Assembly (NCBI GenBank): GCA_001630475.1
Contig: KV419410.1
Location: 434,001-498,000, forward strand
Source: Sistotremastrum niveocremeum HHB9708
Lineage: Eukaryota; Basidiomycota; Agaricomycetes; Sistotremastrales; Sistotremastraceae
Reading direction: 5' to 3'
Length of the DNA stretch: 64,000 nucleotides
Each line of letters starts with the position of its first letter. Positions within the stretch are counted from its first letter, which is position 1. The notes below the pieces were generated by a model, which saw only the letters and a program-made list of their open reading frames with translations, had not been told where the DNA came from and searched no databases. Positions 15,306 through 27,595 of the stretch are shown one piece after another. The position numbers and the translations under genes are program-made.

Positions 15306-15744
15306 GCGTCATCGCCTCCAGCGTAAATACTTTTTGCAGCAATACATTGTAACTTCTCTTTCGGTCTGTTTTCTCTAACGGGAGCTTTGTAGACCAGGGT
15401 ACGTGCCGCGGTAATATTCGAACTGGATTCTCTTGTGCATTCTGTACTTATGAAGTAACTGATCACCGTGCCCTTCACAGTTGATTGTAGCCTTGTTTTT
15501 TTTCGACCTCTCGACCTTGTTTCATTAATTAAGAGTAGCTTCACCTCATCATGATATTCTTTGCAGGTTTAACAGCTTCTGAGGGCAAAAAAAACGCGCA
15601 AATGTTTGAATGCTTCAAGTTACTTGATATTGACAACGGTGTATCTCAGCTCGTAAACCAGGCATCAAATTTCACGAGTAGGTTCAGCTTCGATTAGGAA
15701 CCTTACAGTTCTTAAGTATACGTAGGAATGGAGAACTCGGAAGA
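15306..15744. other. Convergent 3' intergenic region (BBP / Rcm1)
   Basis: These 439 bases lie between facing stop codons. T-rich and A-rich runs fit 3' UTRs and polyadenylation signals of both genes. No RNA gene or conserved exon is seen. Confidence 0.5.
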
Positions 15745-17590
15745 TCACTGTTTCCGTTTCTTTCGTTTTGTACGTTGCTTCTCTCGACTATCTTCGGCCT
15801 TGCGTTTCGAATGGGTGATTTGTGGCTGACTTTCGGCCATGACGGTATGAGTCGTGTCTGGCAATTTTGTCTGTATCGAAGTAGCTGGGTTGCTCTGTCG
15901 AACGAAACACGATACGAAGAAACCATTTGTGGCATCTTCTCCTGGATTACATCGTATCACGGATCCTGGCCAGGACGAAGTTGATACACAATACAATGGC
16001 GACTGTATCCACTCACGGAACTGGGTCCCTAGCTCGGTTTCCTGCCCTCGACGCTCCCATGAAGGCAATACTTGATCTCTGCTAGCTAACTGGAAACCTG
16101 CTGAGCGGGCATGCTCACTGTCAAGTGCTTTCTTGACGACCTGTTCGTTCTCCTCGGCATGAATACTACATGTAGAGTAAACGATCTTTTGAGCGTTGGG
16201 AACTGTAATGCCGTCAGATGCAGATAAATGAATTCGACTTGTTGACGGACACTTCATTGCATGCTCGATCATGCTGAGTTGGAAAGCACTGAGAGTTGCT
16301 AGGCGTTCTGTCACATCTTGGTCATTCTCCTCCGCTGCGTAAATGTTAGAGCCGTACGATATAACTGTGGGAAAGGTCTACCTTGTCCCAACAAATGATC
16401 CATGCGATTCACGATCCCGGAACCGCTACACGAGGGATCCAGAAGTCTTTGTAGCACATCAGTGGAGACATGACAACAGGAGGTAAGAAGAACTCACATA
16501 TGAGTGACTTGCGCAAAAACGGTAGATTCAGGATCAGAAGCAAGAAAGTCTGCATTTAAAGCTTCGACATTGGAGCAGCCGGCGGTAGCCAACATTTTTT
16601 GCAGTGTATTAAACCTCCGGCGGTCACGTTCAAACGCAAATATCTATATAGAGGGTCGTCAAACGGTCTGGGTGAATACAAGCGTCCATACCTTCCCTAC
16701 GTTGCCCATGAGGGCACTCAGATGGGATGTCTTGTTGCCGGGGGCTGCAGTCGCATCGATGACATAGCTTTTCTGGCTTTTCGGCGGGGCAAGTACAACT
16801 GCAGGCATACACGACGCTTTGTCTTGCAATATTATCTGGCCGGAGGTATAGGCGGATTCGGTATGGAATTGAACGGAAGGGTGGAAGAGGAGTAGGTCCG
16901 GTATATGGGGGTCTTGAGAAAACGTCTTTCTTGCAGCAATTTAGTGGGAGATGGAAAGTAATGATACATGCTTACTCTTCGGGGAAACCAAGGGGCTTGT
17001 GCATGAAACCTTTTGATTCAAAATATTTGATGGCTGCTTTTGTATTCCACCTGCAAGTATTGACTCGCACATATCGAGGAATGCCGTCTATGTGACGGTC
17101 AGCTGAGCGAAGAAGGCGAAAAAATGACTGGTCATAACCATACCCAGTTTTGGATCTTGGGTAACAGCCAAATCTTGGTTGGACTTGACAGATCGCGCTA
17201 TTTTCAGTCGAACCAATTCAGACTGCAGTCTGGTTTTATGGCGAAGAACAGCCTGCTTGATGGGGCCATCCCCAGCTTGAATACCACGTGCGAACAACAA
17301 GTCATGGACGAGGAGGAGGGCCAAGTTTGAGGATGTAAGATGCTTCTTTTCAGCCTTTAGCATGCCCGATTTCTCCATGATTTCTTGTAACGCTGGCTTA
17401 TCTGACGATAGACTTACAATCACGCGATGCCGAAGGAACTTATAGATTTCTCACATTTCAAGGTTTCAATAACGAGGGCGGAGCCTCGCTTTCTATCTTT
17501 TTCAGGAAAAGTACTAAGAACACCTTTGATGGACCCCTTTCGTGCATCTAACTGATCCAAACATCGAGTTGCTTCAAAGTAGAGATTCAT
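15745..17590 (-). CDS. RCM1: rRNA cytosine-C5 methyltransferase, Rcm1/NSUN5 family
   Basis: S-adenosylmethionine-dependent enzyme that in yeast and animals methylates a cytosine of large-subunit rRNA (family knowledge). Start MNLYFEATRCLDQLDARKGS at 17590. The N-terminal helical part includes SSNLALLLVHDLLFARG (about 17330-17280), followed by IPRYVRVNTCRWNTKAAIKY (about 17080-17025). Methyltransferase motifs: DATAAPGNKTSHLSALMG (motif I, about 16760-16705), LLDPSCSGSGI with the motif IV Cys (about 16445-16410) and IVYSTCSIHAEENEQVV with the motif VI catalytic Cys (about 16190-16140). The C-terminus is a Lys/Arg-rich nucleolar-type tail (KRKAEDSREKQRTKRKKRKQ). Motifs, order and tail all support Rcm1/NSUN5 rather than Nop2 or Trm4. 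It is divergent from the DnaJ gene. Confidence 0.92.
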
Positions 17591-18039
17591 TGGTCATAGC
17601 CTGAAGAGGCGCGCTTCTGTCGTATTACAGTCAGTACGAGAACGAAAAGAATTTTCAGAGGTAAATAGATCAGGAAGAGTTGTATCGTCCAGCTGGGATT
17701 ACTCCCAGGCTTCAGACAATGTAGATAATTTGGAAAGCATCATGAAAGTGAGAAATATTTGAGACCAGGATGCTCACCAAGGTTATGGGACAGGTCGATA
17801 GTGACGGTGGAAAGCAAGTTGAACGCGCCTCGCAAACTCCGCCAAACGCGCTTCTTAAGTTTTTGGCAACAAACCCTAACAAGTATTTTCTGTGCCAGAG
17901 TCTGGGTGGCTTGCAGCCTTGCGCCTTTCATTGAAGAAGACGCGCAAGACCGGTACTCGTAGCGTTCCCACTCAAGGGCTCTTCTCTTCAAACCCCTCCA
18001 TCTCCTTCCTCATTTCCGCCTTGTCTTGTCTCTACAATC
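17591..18039. promoter_or_regulatory. Divergent upstream region (Rcm1 / DnaJ)
   Basis: These 449 bases lie between two divergent starts. The 100 bases before the DnaJ ATG are pyrimidine-rich (CTCTTCTCTTC-type), as often seen just upstream of fungal starts. No clear heat-shock element array or TATA box can be named with confidence. Confidence 0.45.
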
Positions 18040-19784
18040 ATGCCGTCCGACACTTCACTATACGTCTTGCTAGGGGTATCACCCGGTGCATCTACCAATG
18101 AGATCAAGAAAGCTTACCGAAAAAAGGCAAGTCCTGTGGCATTCAAAAGGCCCGGCAGTGTCTCATTTTATGATACACTCAGGCCATGCAGCATCACCCT
18201 GTACGTTAGATTATGATCATTTGTGAGGCTGCGATGTAACTTCGCTCCTCAGGATAAAGTACGCATGCCAAATTGCGTTGCCTCATACACTTTTCTAAGA
18301 TCGTGCAAAGAATCCCAATGATCCTAGCGCAGCACAGAAATTTCAAGAAATGGCGGCAGCGTGAGTTATTTGCCTCTGATCAACCGCGGTTCTATTCTGA
18401 CATTATCTAGGTATGAAATCTTGATAGACGATGAAGCCCGCTCAGCCTATGATGCTTATGGTCTGGATGGACTCAAAAGCATGGGATCTGACGGTGGTAT
18501 GGGTGGCATGGCGATGGACCCCGAAGAATTTTTGGCACATCTCTTCGGAGGCGGGGGTGGTTTTCCTTTCAGCTTTGGTGAAGAACCTGGACCGTCACGT
18601 CGTGGTCATGGAGAAGATGAGGTGATTCCTATAGAAGTGACCTTGGAGGATTTGTACAATGGCAAGACAGTCAAGATGACATTAGAGCATGAAGTGGTGT
18701 GCAGCACTTGCAAAGGGTACGCTTCCTCCAGCGGATCCCCAGATTTCGTCAACTAACAGACGCAGGTCCGGAGCCAAAGGCTCGGTGAAACCGCATAAAT
18801 GTGCTCGATGTGACGGCAAAGGTTTTACCTTTGGAACTACTCATGTATGTTTCGGTCTCCTTCATCCGCTCTATTACTGCCACTTAGAATGCGTGAACAA
18901 TAGATTGATCGGTCCCATTACGGAACTTCTAGACAACCTTGTCCTGACTGCAATGGTCGTGGTGAGACAGTACGAGAAAAAGACCGTTGCAAAAAATGCA
19001 AGGGTAAACGTACTCTCAAAGAGAAGAAGCGCCAAGAGATCGTTATCGAACCCGGTTCATCGAACGGTCAGAAAATTGTGCTGCATGGTGAAGGCGACCA
19101 GAAGGTAATGATGGTCTATCTCATTTCCTCAATCAAACTGAATCCGAACAGCCGAATGTCCGTCCTGGAGATATTATCTTCGTCCTTCGTTTACAACCGC
19201 ATCAATCCTTTGAGAGATCTGGGCATGATTTGATGACCACTGTTCATCTGACTTTGTCGGAAGCTCTTCTTGGATTCTCAAGAGTCCTTATAACACATTT
19301 GGATGGAAGAGGTGTTAAAGTGACGTCCCCCAAAGGCAAAATCATCAAAGCCGGCGATTCGATCATTCTGCGAGGGGACGGCATGCCTATCCCTGGCAGC
19401 TCTCACTCGCACTCGTCAGCTACCAAAGGCGATCTATATGTGCTCTTTGAGATTGAGATGCCAACTGAATCCTGGCTTGAAACCGTTGACCACAAGGTAG
19501 GTTTTTCGTCTCTTCGTGGGTGCTATTCATTCATTAATTCCGTTCCATCAGGCACTGGAGCAATTGTTGCCGCCGAAGAAATCAGAATCTGTGCCTGGAG
19601 TTTCAGTTGTTGATGAGGGCCGATTTGAGGCAGCCGACATTACAGCAGTAAGTAATCTCTCAATACTTCCTGACGGGAGCTAATATGCTATCAGTTTGGA
19701 GAGAACGATGAGGATTGGGTAGACGATGATGATGAGGACGACGAGCACGATCACGACGGCCCAGGAGAATGTGTACATCAATAA
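18040..19784 (+). CDS. Class A (type I) J-domain co-chaperone with CaaX tail, Ydj1/Xdj1-like
   Basis: Hsp40 partner of cytosolic Hsp70. Start MPSDTSLYVLLGVSPGAS at 18040. The J domain is spread over short exons; HHP and DK of the HPD loop lie on different exons (about 18195 and 18255). Then come a Gly-rich linker (FGGGGGFPFSFG) and four CxxCxGxG-type zinc modules: CSTCKGSG (split by an intron), CARCDGKG, CPDCNGRG and CKKCKGKR, the last with Gly replaced by Arg. The substrate-binding domain follows (GDIIFVLRLQPHQSFERSG, GDGMPIPG). An acidic His/Asp run precedes the C-terminus GECVHQ at 19784, a CaaX box with terminal Gln like the CASQ of Ydj1, so farnesylation and ER/membrane association are inferred. 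Ydj1 versus Xdj1 orthology is not settled. Confidence 0.92.
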
Positions 19785-20140
19785 ATTTTGCAGCCGGTCA
19801 TCTATTTCTACTATACATCTTGGAACCACCACTCTACACCTGCAGCACTTGTTAACTTAGATCCAGTGTCATTTCTTACGACTAATAGCATACCATGGCT
19901 TACTATTACACCACTAACGATGGCATGACGTGACGAAATATCGCGTTTGTGATTTGCCCAAGCTGCCGATGATGTCACGTGTGCCAACTAAAATGACCAC
20001 ATCGAAGGTGATCGTGAGCCAACTCTCACCGACCCCCAAGCCATTATATGCTTGGTCGTCAATATATATCTTCTTCTCTCAACGCTTTCCATCGTCGTAT
20101 CTCGTTCAAGTTCATCTCTGTTTCCCCTCGACGCTTTGCA
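19785..20140. promoter_or_regulatory. Upstream region of the Rieske/AIF gene
   Basis: These 356 bases lie between the DnaJ stop and the next start on the same strand. An AT-rich ATATATATC occurs at about 20061-20069, roughly 75 bases before the ATG, and could act as a TATA element. It is followed by a pyrimidine-rich leader. Confidence 0.4.
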
Positions 20141-22560
20141 ATGACAACCATCGCAGTTCTCAACGAAGCCGATCTCAAGGACGGCCAGCTGTAATTCGAT
20201 TATTTGCATATCATGCTATCAGTCTCCTGAATTATTTCGTACAGGAAAGAGGTTGAATTTGGCGAGGGAGGCAAAGTACTGCTATCAAAACTCGGAGACA
20301 AGATACATGCAACTTCCGCTTTCTGTACCCACTATGGCGCGCCATTGGCGAAAGGTGTCTTGACAGCGGACGGTCGAGTTACATGGTGCGTTATATTTTT
20401 GATGAATGAACGGCTGATGCTGATGCTGCGCAACCCATTCAGCCCTTGGCATGGAGGTTCGTGCGAATTTTGGCTATATATGCTTCACGTCGTATTCACG
20501 GTCATTCTCGGCAGCATGCTTCAATGTTTGCACCGGTGACATTGGTGAGTTGTGAACGCAATGTCGTGCCGATCTACCTAATTCTTTCTCAGAGGATGCT
20601 CCCGCGCCCGACGCGATTCACTCGTTCAAAGTAGAAGTTTCGGGCGGCAAAATTCATGTCACGGCGGATCCCAAAGCTACTTTGAAGGAGAATAAGTCAA
20701 GGACGCCTACTATTCGGGGTGAAACGGCTTCGAAGTCTGCTGGTCCCGGAGTGGTTATCGTTGGAGGAGGTGCTGGAGGATTCCAGACTGCAGAATCATT
20801 ACGCGAGGTTAAGACTCTTTATTTCGTCAATTTCAGATGGCTCATATATGCAAATTTGACAGAACGGTTACAGCGGAAAGATCACAATTCTCTCACAAGA
20901 AGACTATGCCCCCATTGATAGGCGAGTCTGTAGTGCTCTTTATCCACGCCGAAGCTGATACCGTACCAGAACCAAGCTGAGTAAAGCGTTGATCACGGAT
21001 GCATCCAAGCTGCAGTGGAGGACGCCCGAGCAACTAAGGACCAAATTCGGCGTTGATCTCAAGACCGGTGTTGTGTGTATATATCGATTCTTTGTCTGGG
21101 TTATCATTGACATCAATTCTCCAGACCGTGGATTCTTTGGATCTCGAGACCAAGCAAGTTATTGCAGGGAATTCCAGGGTGCCTTATGAGACTCTGGTTC
21201 TTGCCCCTGGCGCTACTCCACGCCGTCTTCCGATTGACGGTGCCAACCTCGAGAACGTTTTCACTTTGAGGACTATTCCAGACGCTGCGAAGATCGACGC
21301 GGGTACGATCAGAAACCTCACTTAAAGTCTATGCTTAGTTTATCTTTTGTCTAGCCGTGAAAGAAGGAAAGCGTCTCGTGGTCATTGGCAGTTCTTTCAT
21401 TAGTATGGAATTGGTCGCGGCTGTGACCAGTCGCAATTTACTTTCCATCGACGTAATTGGCATGGAAGAACATCCGTTTGAAGCTGTATTGGGGAAGGAG
21501 ATTGGGAAAGCTCTCCAGAAGGTAATTATCTTCTACTCTCTTCACATCAGTTGCCTCATCGCGCACAGTTCCATGAGTCCAAAGGCGTCAAATTCCACAT
21601 GCAAGCGAAAGTAGACAAGATCGTTCCCAAGTCGGCCGATTCCAATGCCGTTGGAGCCGTGCAAATCCCAGGGAAGTCTTTACCTGCCGATGTCGTGATC
21701 ATGGGAGTAGGCGTTGGTCCAGCAACATCATTCCTCAAAGACAGCGGCATATCTTTGGAGAAGGATGGTGGTGTCAAGGTTGACGAGTATTTGAAGGTGA
21801 TCGGCTTCAGCGACATTTATGCCATTGGTATGATAGACGAAGTTGACGTATGTCCGATGGCTGATTTGTATATGCAGGCGATATTGCGCATTATCCTCAG
21901 CATGGAACGGAGGATGTCAGGAGGGTGGAGCACTGGAATGTGAGGGCTTGCTATTATTGCAATGCTTTTGTCTAATGCGACTATCATAGGTGGCGAGCAA
22001 CCATGGTCGTGCGGTGGGAAAGACCATCGCTGGACAGCCACAGCCTTTCGTGAAGGTACCAATATTCTGGAGTGCACGTACGTCGTGAATCGCTCGCCTT
22101 TGTTGCCGTTATCTTACAAATGTGCAGAGGGCTCTCAACTTCGATACTGTGGGATAGGCGCAGGCTTCGACGACGTTATCGTCGATGGAAACCTCGACGA
22201 ACTCAAGGCAAGTACATGCTGCCGGTCACGCGCACCGATCCCTTTGGGAATTGACCTCTCTTTTAGTTCGCCGCATATTACGCCAAGAAGGGCAAGGTGA
22301 TTGCCGTGATTAGGTACGAAATCCAATCCCCAATCGTCTTGTTAATGCTGAAGTCTTGTACTTAGTATCCAAAAAGATCCAATCGTCGCCCAGTCAGCTG
22401 AGCTCCTGCGTCTCGGGTTGATGCCCTCGGTGGCTGAAATCAGAGCCGGAAAGGTACGGAAACAGTCGTGCCTTGGCGCGATATATTGCTCATTTTCTGA
22501 ATCTAGAGTCCATTGGATGTAGATATATCGACCGAGGCTTCCAAACCTGTAGTTGCGTAG
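20141..22560 (+). CDS. Rieske-domain AIF-like FAD/NAD(P)H oxidoreductase (AIFM3/AIFL type)
   Basis: Flavoprotein reductase fused to an N-terminal Rieske [2Fe-2S] domain. Start MTTIAVLNEADLKDG at 20141. Rieske ligands sit in CTHYGAPLAKG (about 20322-20353) and, after an intron, CPWHGACFNVCTGD (about 20443-20545). The FAD Rossmann motif is VVIVGGGAGGFQTAESLR (about 20752-20805), the second nucleotide-binding motif is RLVVIGSSFISMELVAAV (about 21370-21423; GxS in place of the usual GxG), and the FAD/NAD(P) C-terminal motif is DIYAIGDIAHYPQHG (about 21814-21905, intron-split). It ends ASKPVVA at 22560. The arrangement matches AIFM3-like proteins and bacterial ferredoxin reductases. No mitochondrial signal is evident; cellular role and electron acceptor are unknown. 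About ten short introns. Confidence 0.92.
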
Positions 22561-24003
22561 AGTCTGTGAGTTGTACCAGAAGTGTTTTAGTGTTTTTTTC
22601 TTGCAAGCCAAATCTGTATCATTCAAAGTAAATGCCTGTAACATGCATAGCAATCGAGAGTGGAAGATTGTTTTGTCGAGAGATAGACCGCAACAGCTAT
22701 CGGTCCGAAGGCATCGATCGTGGCCTGTAAATTAACTCGCACGAGAGCATTTTTCGGTGAGGCACGACCGATGCTTCGTACCTGATCGTCTGCACGCTGC
22801 ATGCGTCTCCAAAGATTGCTGCGGAGAAAGCCTGAAACGAAACAAAAATTCGCAATCTAGAAACATTTATTGGGGGTGGGAGATCCCGGCCGGGGTAAGG
22901 TCTAGGCAGCAAATGTCTGTTTTGCGATCGTTTCAAGATTAGATCGAGCTTGAAATTTTCTTCGAAGTCAAGCCATTTTCTCAGTCAATGAGCAAAGTCG
23001 CTGAAGCCTTCCAGTAACCGAGGCTCATCGTAGAAGTCTGCAAGTGCAGTGTCGTCATCATAGAAGACATTGCCCTTCAGAGTTCTAATTCTGTTGATCT
23101 GGACTCGAGATCTTGCATTTCAAACAATGTGGGGCGGATAAATGTCGGTGTTGATGATCGCGGAAGTCTCATGCCGTTGGACAATTAAGGGGCATTGGAG
23201 GCCATTCATGAGGAAAGGAGTGCGGAAGCTGCGGGTGGAACCGGAGCTCCATGTTCCTGAAGTACGGGGGTGGCTGTGCAGGTGTGGGCAGTCTGCTGAT
23301 TGGTGCCCGGATCGCCACTCCCCTTCCGTCTGCCAAAGGTCATGGGCCTGTCTGGATAATAAGGATATGACATCTCCATCGTCACTTCAGTGATCGAATC
23401 AGACTATCGTGCCGACCTAGCCGAGAAGGTAACCGCATTCGGAACTCAGATTGACATCACGAAGCTCGGGAGCTTGCGCAGTCGCTTCAATGTTGACTTC
23501 TCGAGAGTGTACAGAACATTGCGTCCGGAGGCTTCTAACGTTCAGAACGGTTCGCGATTCTCAAGTCTGGGGTACGACCCCGCATCGTACCCCATAGCTT
23601 CATTTCGGGCCTCTCGATCGTTCTCCTACTTCTGGTTCGCACCGACTTCTCATTTCTTATCGTGGTTTCTGCACTGCTAATTATGGAGCTTGCCGGATCA
23701 TACCATGCCGTGCTTCCCGCAATGCCCAGCCCCTGTGACTCCAGAAAATGAGAAGAAGTGCATGGTGCAGCCAGTCACAACAGCTAAATCGGGGGCCACT
23801 CGGTCCGTGCCGTTCCGTGTTGGCGAGATCTCATCTTGGAACCAAGACTTGCGAGAAGGTCACCAGGATGACTTCTACCAATGTGGAAGCTCTCTTTTCG
23901 GTGGAGCGAATATGTTTACCCCATGAGCTTCCATCTATAAAGACATGCTCATCGTGAAGGCATTTCCTACGCTCCCACCGTTCCCAGAGCTCTACCTGTG
24001 AAG
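22561..24003. other. Long intergenic region upstream of sugar transporter 1
   Basis: These 1443 bases have no gene I can support; open frames at 23142-23393, 23390-23680 and 23690-23926 encode no recognisable domain and show no intron-exon logic. Two CreA/Mig1-like SYGGRG strings occur on the plus strand: CCGGGG at 22890-22895 and CTGGGG at 23567-23572. The motif is short and expected by chance, so carbon-catabolite control is only a suggestion. A TATA box ends the region. Confidence 0.5.
23936..23942 (+). promoter_or_regulatory. TATA box of sugar transporter 1
   Basis: TATAAAG lies about 62-68 bases before the ATG at 24004, followed by a pyrimidine-rich leader. Spacing fits a fungal TATA-driven, regulated promoter. 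Confidence 0.6.
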
Positions 24004-26443
24004 ATGACCGTCGTCTCTGCAGCTGCAAACCCTGAAGCTCATGGCATCATGGCCTTGGTCGACCACAGTCGACCTTGGTACAAGAACCGCCGTATTGTCA
24101 TCCTCAATTGCTGGATTTTCCTGCTGTGAGTCGATTCTCTCGATGCGTTTGGGCCGCTTGTTAATCTCTCCCAGTTTGATCACTTCTACTGGCAATGGTT
24201 TCGATGGTACGAGCTTCTACTTCCCTTCCAACAACCTAATCTGATCATTATCTTCCAGGGAGTATGATGAGTGAGTCTTGTAGCCATCGCAGCGATCTTG
24301 AAACGGCTCCTGACCTCCCTCCCCTAAAGACGGTCTCCAGAGTTTACCACAATGGGAGAAGGCCTTCGATAACCCCAGCGGTGGAAAGGTATTTTTCTCC
24401 ATTCTTACGCGCCGAGGTACCGGGCTGAGAATTTATGTATAGCTTGGTCTTCTTAACGCCATTCAGGTCAGTTTTTCCCAACAGTTGTGGCACTTCTTTC
24501 CGACTGACAAGCGCCCTAGAACATCGGTTCCATCGCCACCCTCCCCATTATCCCGTACATCAACGATGGTGTGGGCCGAAGGCTCACTGTCTTCATCGGT
24601 GCTCTCATCATGGTCGCCGCCACTGTCATCCAAACCGCTTCCCAATCCGTCGGCATGTTCATTGGCGCTCGTTTCCTGAGTAAGTACACTCTGAGCTTTT
24701 TTTCGACCTCAGACTAAGTTTGGAATAGTCGGATTCGGTCTTGGTATTGCCAGCAACGCTGCTCCTATGTTGGTCACCGAAATTGCCTACCCCTCTCAGC
24801 GTGGCCCCCTTACCTCCGTCTACAACGCACTTTGGCCCGGTGGTGCCGTTGTGGCTGCCTGGACTGTGAGCACTTCTACGCTTCGAAGAAGAATACTTGC
24901 TTACCCGATGTAGACCTATGGTTCTTTCCGTATTCAAAGCAGTTGGGCTTGGCGTCTTCCCTCAGCCATGCAAGCTCTGCCTTCCATCATCCAGGTTATC
25001 TTCATCATGTTTGGCCCCGAATCTCCTCGTTGGTTGATCGGCAAGGGCCGTGAACAAGAGGCCTTGGAGACTCTGGCATACTACCACGCCAATGGCAACA
25101 AGTAAGTTCTCATCAAGCTCCCTGCCGAGTGCAGTTACTCATCCATTTTTAGGGAAGATCCTCTTGTCGTCTACCAGATGGAAGAAATCAAGACCGCCAT
25201 CCGTCTCGAGCGCGAGGTCAACGACAACGTCGGCTGGACCACTCTCTTCAGGACTCCCGGAAACAGACGTCGCTTCAGAGTCATCCTCGCCATCGCTTTC
25301 TTCTCTCAATGGAGTGGTAACGGTCTCGTCTCCTACTGTAAGAAGAGTTTCTTTATATTTTCCCATTGCATTTGGCTTACACGGAACGCTTAGACTTGAA
25401 CAAGGTGTTCGATACCATCGGCAGTGAGTTTGACAGTATATGCGCTTCCCATTCGGTTTATTGATCTATTTCTAGTAACCGACAGCAACACTCAGCTCTT
25501 GATCAACGCTTTCTTGAACATGTGGTCTCTCCTCTGGGCCGTCGGTGGTGGTCTCTTCTGTGATCGCTTCGGTCGTCGCACTCTGTTCCTCTGTTCAACG
25601 GCCGGCATGCTCCTCTTCTTCACCCTGCAGACCATCTGTAGTTCTCTCTACGCCCAGCACGGGAAAAAAGCGGCCGGTGACGCTGTCATTCTTTGGATTT
25701 GTAAGCCTCGCCACTCAGCTATTTGAATCTGAATGCTAACTTCGAATAGTCTTGTTCGGAAGTGCATATGCTATTGCCTACTCTCCTCTCATCACATCGT
25801 GAGTGTTCTATTAAACTTCAATACCGCATTCGCTGATCCTCCGGTTTTACAGCTACACATTGGAGATTCTGCCCTTCAATCTCCGTGCCAAGGGTTTCAC
25901 TCTGTTCAGTTTCGCTGTGTCTCTTTCCTTGATCTTCAATCAGTACGTTGATTCATTATATCGTTATTCTCTTCAACTCAGCCTTCGCTTAGATACGTCA
26001 ACCCCATCGCCCTCAAGGCTCTCGGCTGGAAATACTACGTGAGTTAGACGTTTTGTGCTTCCACCTCATCATCTGATCATTATCTTCCAGATTTTCTACT
26101 GTGCTTGGGATGCCGTGGAACTTGTCTTCGTATACTTCTTCGTTATCGAGACCAAGAACGTTCGTACTTCCCATACATCTCATGAGCTCCCCCGCTAACC
26201 TATCCATTTTCTACAGCGATCACTCGAGGAAACTGCCATGTACGTATCATATCATTTGCCTCACTCAGCACATACTAATTCTACAATAGTCTCTTCGATG
26301 GTGAAGAGAGAGCCAGAGAACTCGCTATCGCTGCCGCCACCAAAGTCGGCATGGCCGAAATCGGGACCGGAACACCCGACACCAGCTCCAAGGACGAGAA
26401 ATTCTCCTTGCACCAGACCGAGGACGTCGCTCACATGTCCTAA
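24004..26443 (+). CDS. MFS sugar transporter 1 (hexose/lactose-permease-like)
   Basis: Plasma-membrane sugar:proton symporter of the SP family with 12 expected helices. Start MTVVSAAANPEAHGIMALVD at 24004. Diagnostic strings: GNGFDGSMMNGLQSLPQW (intron-split, about 24190-24350), the GRR signature after helix 2 (VGRRLTVFIG), PESPRWLIGKGREQEALETL (about 25018-25075), the helix-7 region FFSQWSGNGLVSYYLNKVFD, DRFGRRTLFL, EILPFNLRAKGF (about 25863-25898) and FVIETKNRSLEETAMLFDG near the end. Stop at 26443 after QTEDVAHMS. At least nine introns. It is related to, but clearly more distant from, the two transporters at 27.6 and 47.4 kb, which share their own intron pattern. Substrate cannot be read from sequence. 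Confidence 0.93.
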
Positions 26444-27595
26444 GCCTGCTCAGACCCTTCCTCTCTTCGCCCTTCTTCTTCCGGAGGATGCGGCTGTGAC
26501 TGCGGTCCTGAGTATCGTGAAGGTCGCTTATGTATTACCTCTCAATTACTCTAGGAATAACATTTATTATGTGGTGTAACTTTTCTCGAAAATGTACTGT
26601 GATGAATTTCATGAATGTGGTCGAATCTCATACTTGGCTTTTTGGCGTCTCGGACATACACATAGCGTCTTAACTTCTGACTTCGAGACTGAAGAGTCTT
26701 GTTGAGTGGCTGACAGTACTATAATAAGGATAGAGCCTCGTGCTAGAGCCTCGACTTCTGAGTTTTCGAACTGTGGTCACACGAGCTGCATCGTCTAGCT
26801 TGAATCTGTTTCAGCTCTATGTTCGTACCTCAAAGGGATGAAACAAACACAAGTCCCTCCCACTCAAGCACCTCGCCGATCAATGACATCGCCTGCCGAT
26901 CTCAGCGGCTGAAACCGTCGGGTTCGTATCGCCAGGCGAGTGGCGCGTCTGAGCCATTTCCTCTTCAAGTTACCGTCGCCGAAGCAAAGCGGGGTAAAGG
27001 ATCCGGAGCTTGAAGGAGCTCTTGAAGGCTGGAGCGCGATACGTTAGTGAATGGTTTTAGGCTACATAATTTTCCGATGAATTGACTCATTTCAGAAGGG
27101 GCTGCAACGACGCGGAGTGAACCCTCTTAGGAACTCTCAGGGTTTCAAATCGAAGCTCATTGAGTTTGGATGAGACGAGATCATACATCAATTATCATCG
27201 AGCTCATAACGCACTACGGATGAATATCGGACGGATAAAGTTCGGAACATTGCGCTGTCCCGCTCATCCCACTTCGCAAGCGCTCCTGTAGTAGGGGACG
27301 TCAACTTCGAAGATTGGCTCGGCCTCATAGTGTGTGAGATAAAATCGAATAAATTGTTGAGTAAATTTACGTATAAGGAACGAGCACTTCGTTGCCATCA
27401 CGGTACAAAAAATATCACAACCAAATACTACAGAAACAAGAGAAAGAAACCAGGGCCACAGAAAGGGGCAAGATCCACATAGCAGGCACGAGACGAGACG
27501 ACCGAATATTCAGCGGAAAACTGGACTCGAACGTGAGATGCCGTGCAGTTAGTTTTAGGGGGAGTAGGTAGTGAGGAGGAAGAGGAATGGTCCAC
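26444..27595. other. Convergent intergenic region between two sugar transporters
   Basis: These 1152 bases lie between facing stop codons, unusually long for a convergent gap in this window. AT-rich stretches near 26550-26580 and 27330-27420 fit 3' UTR ends. No coding exon, repeat or RNA gene is recognised. Confidence 0.45.

Noticed and set aside
23142-23926. Three short open frames before transporter 1
   Set aside because: No domain, no splice logic and a sudden change of frame; treated as intergenic.
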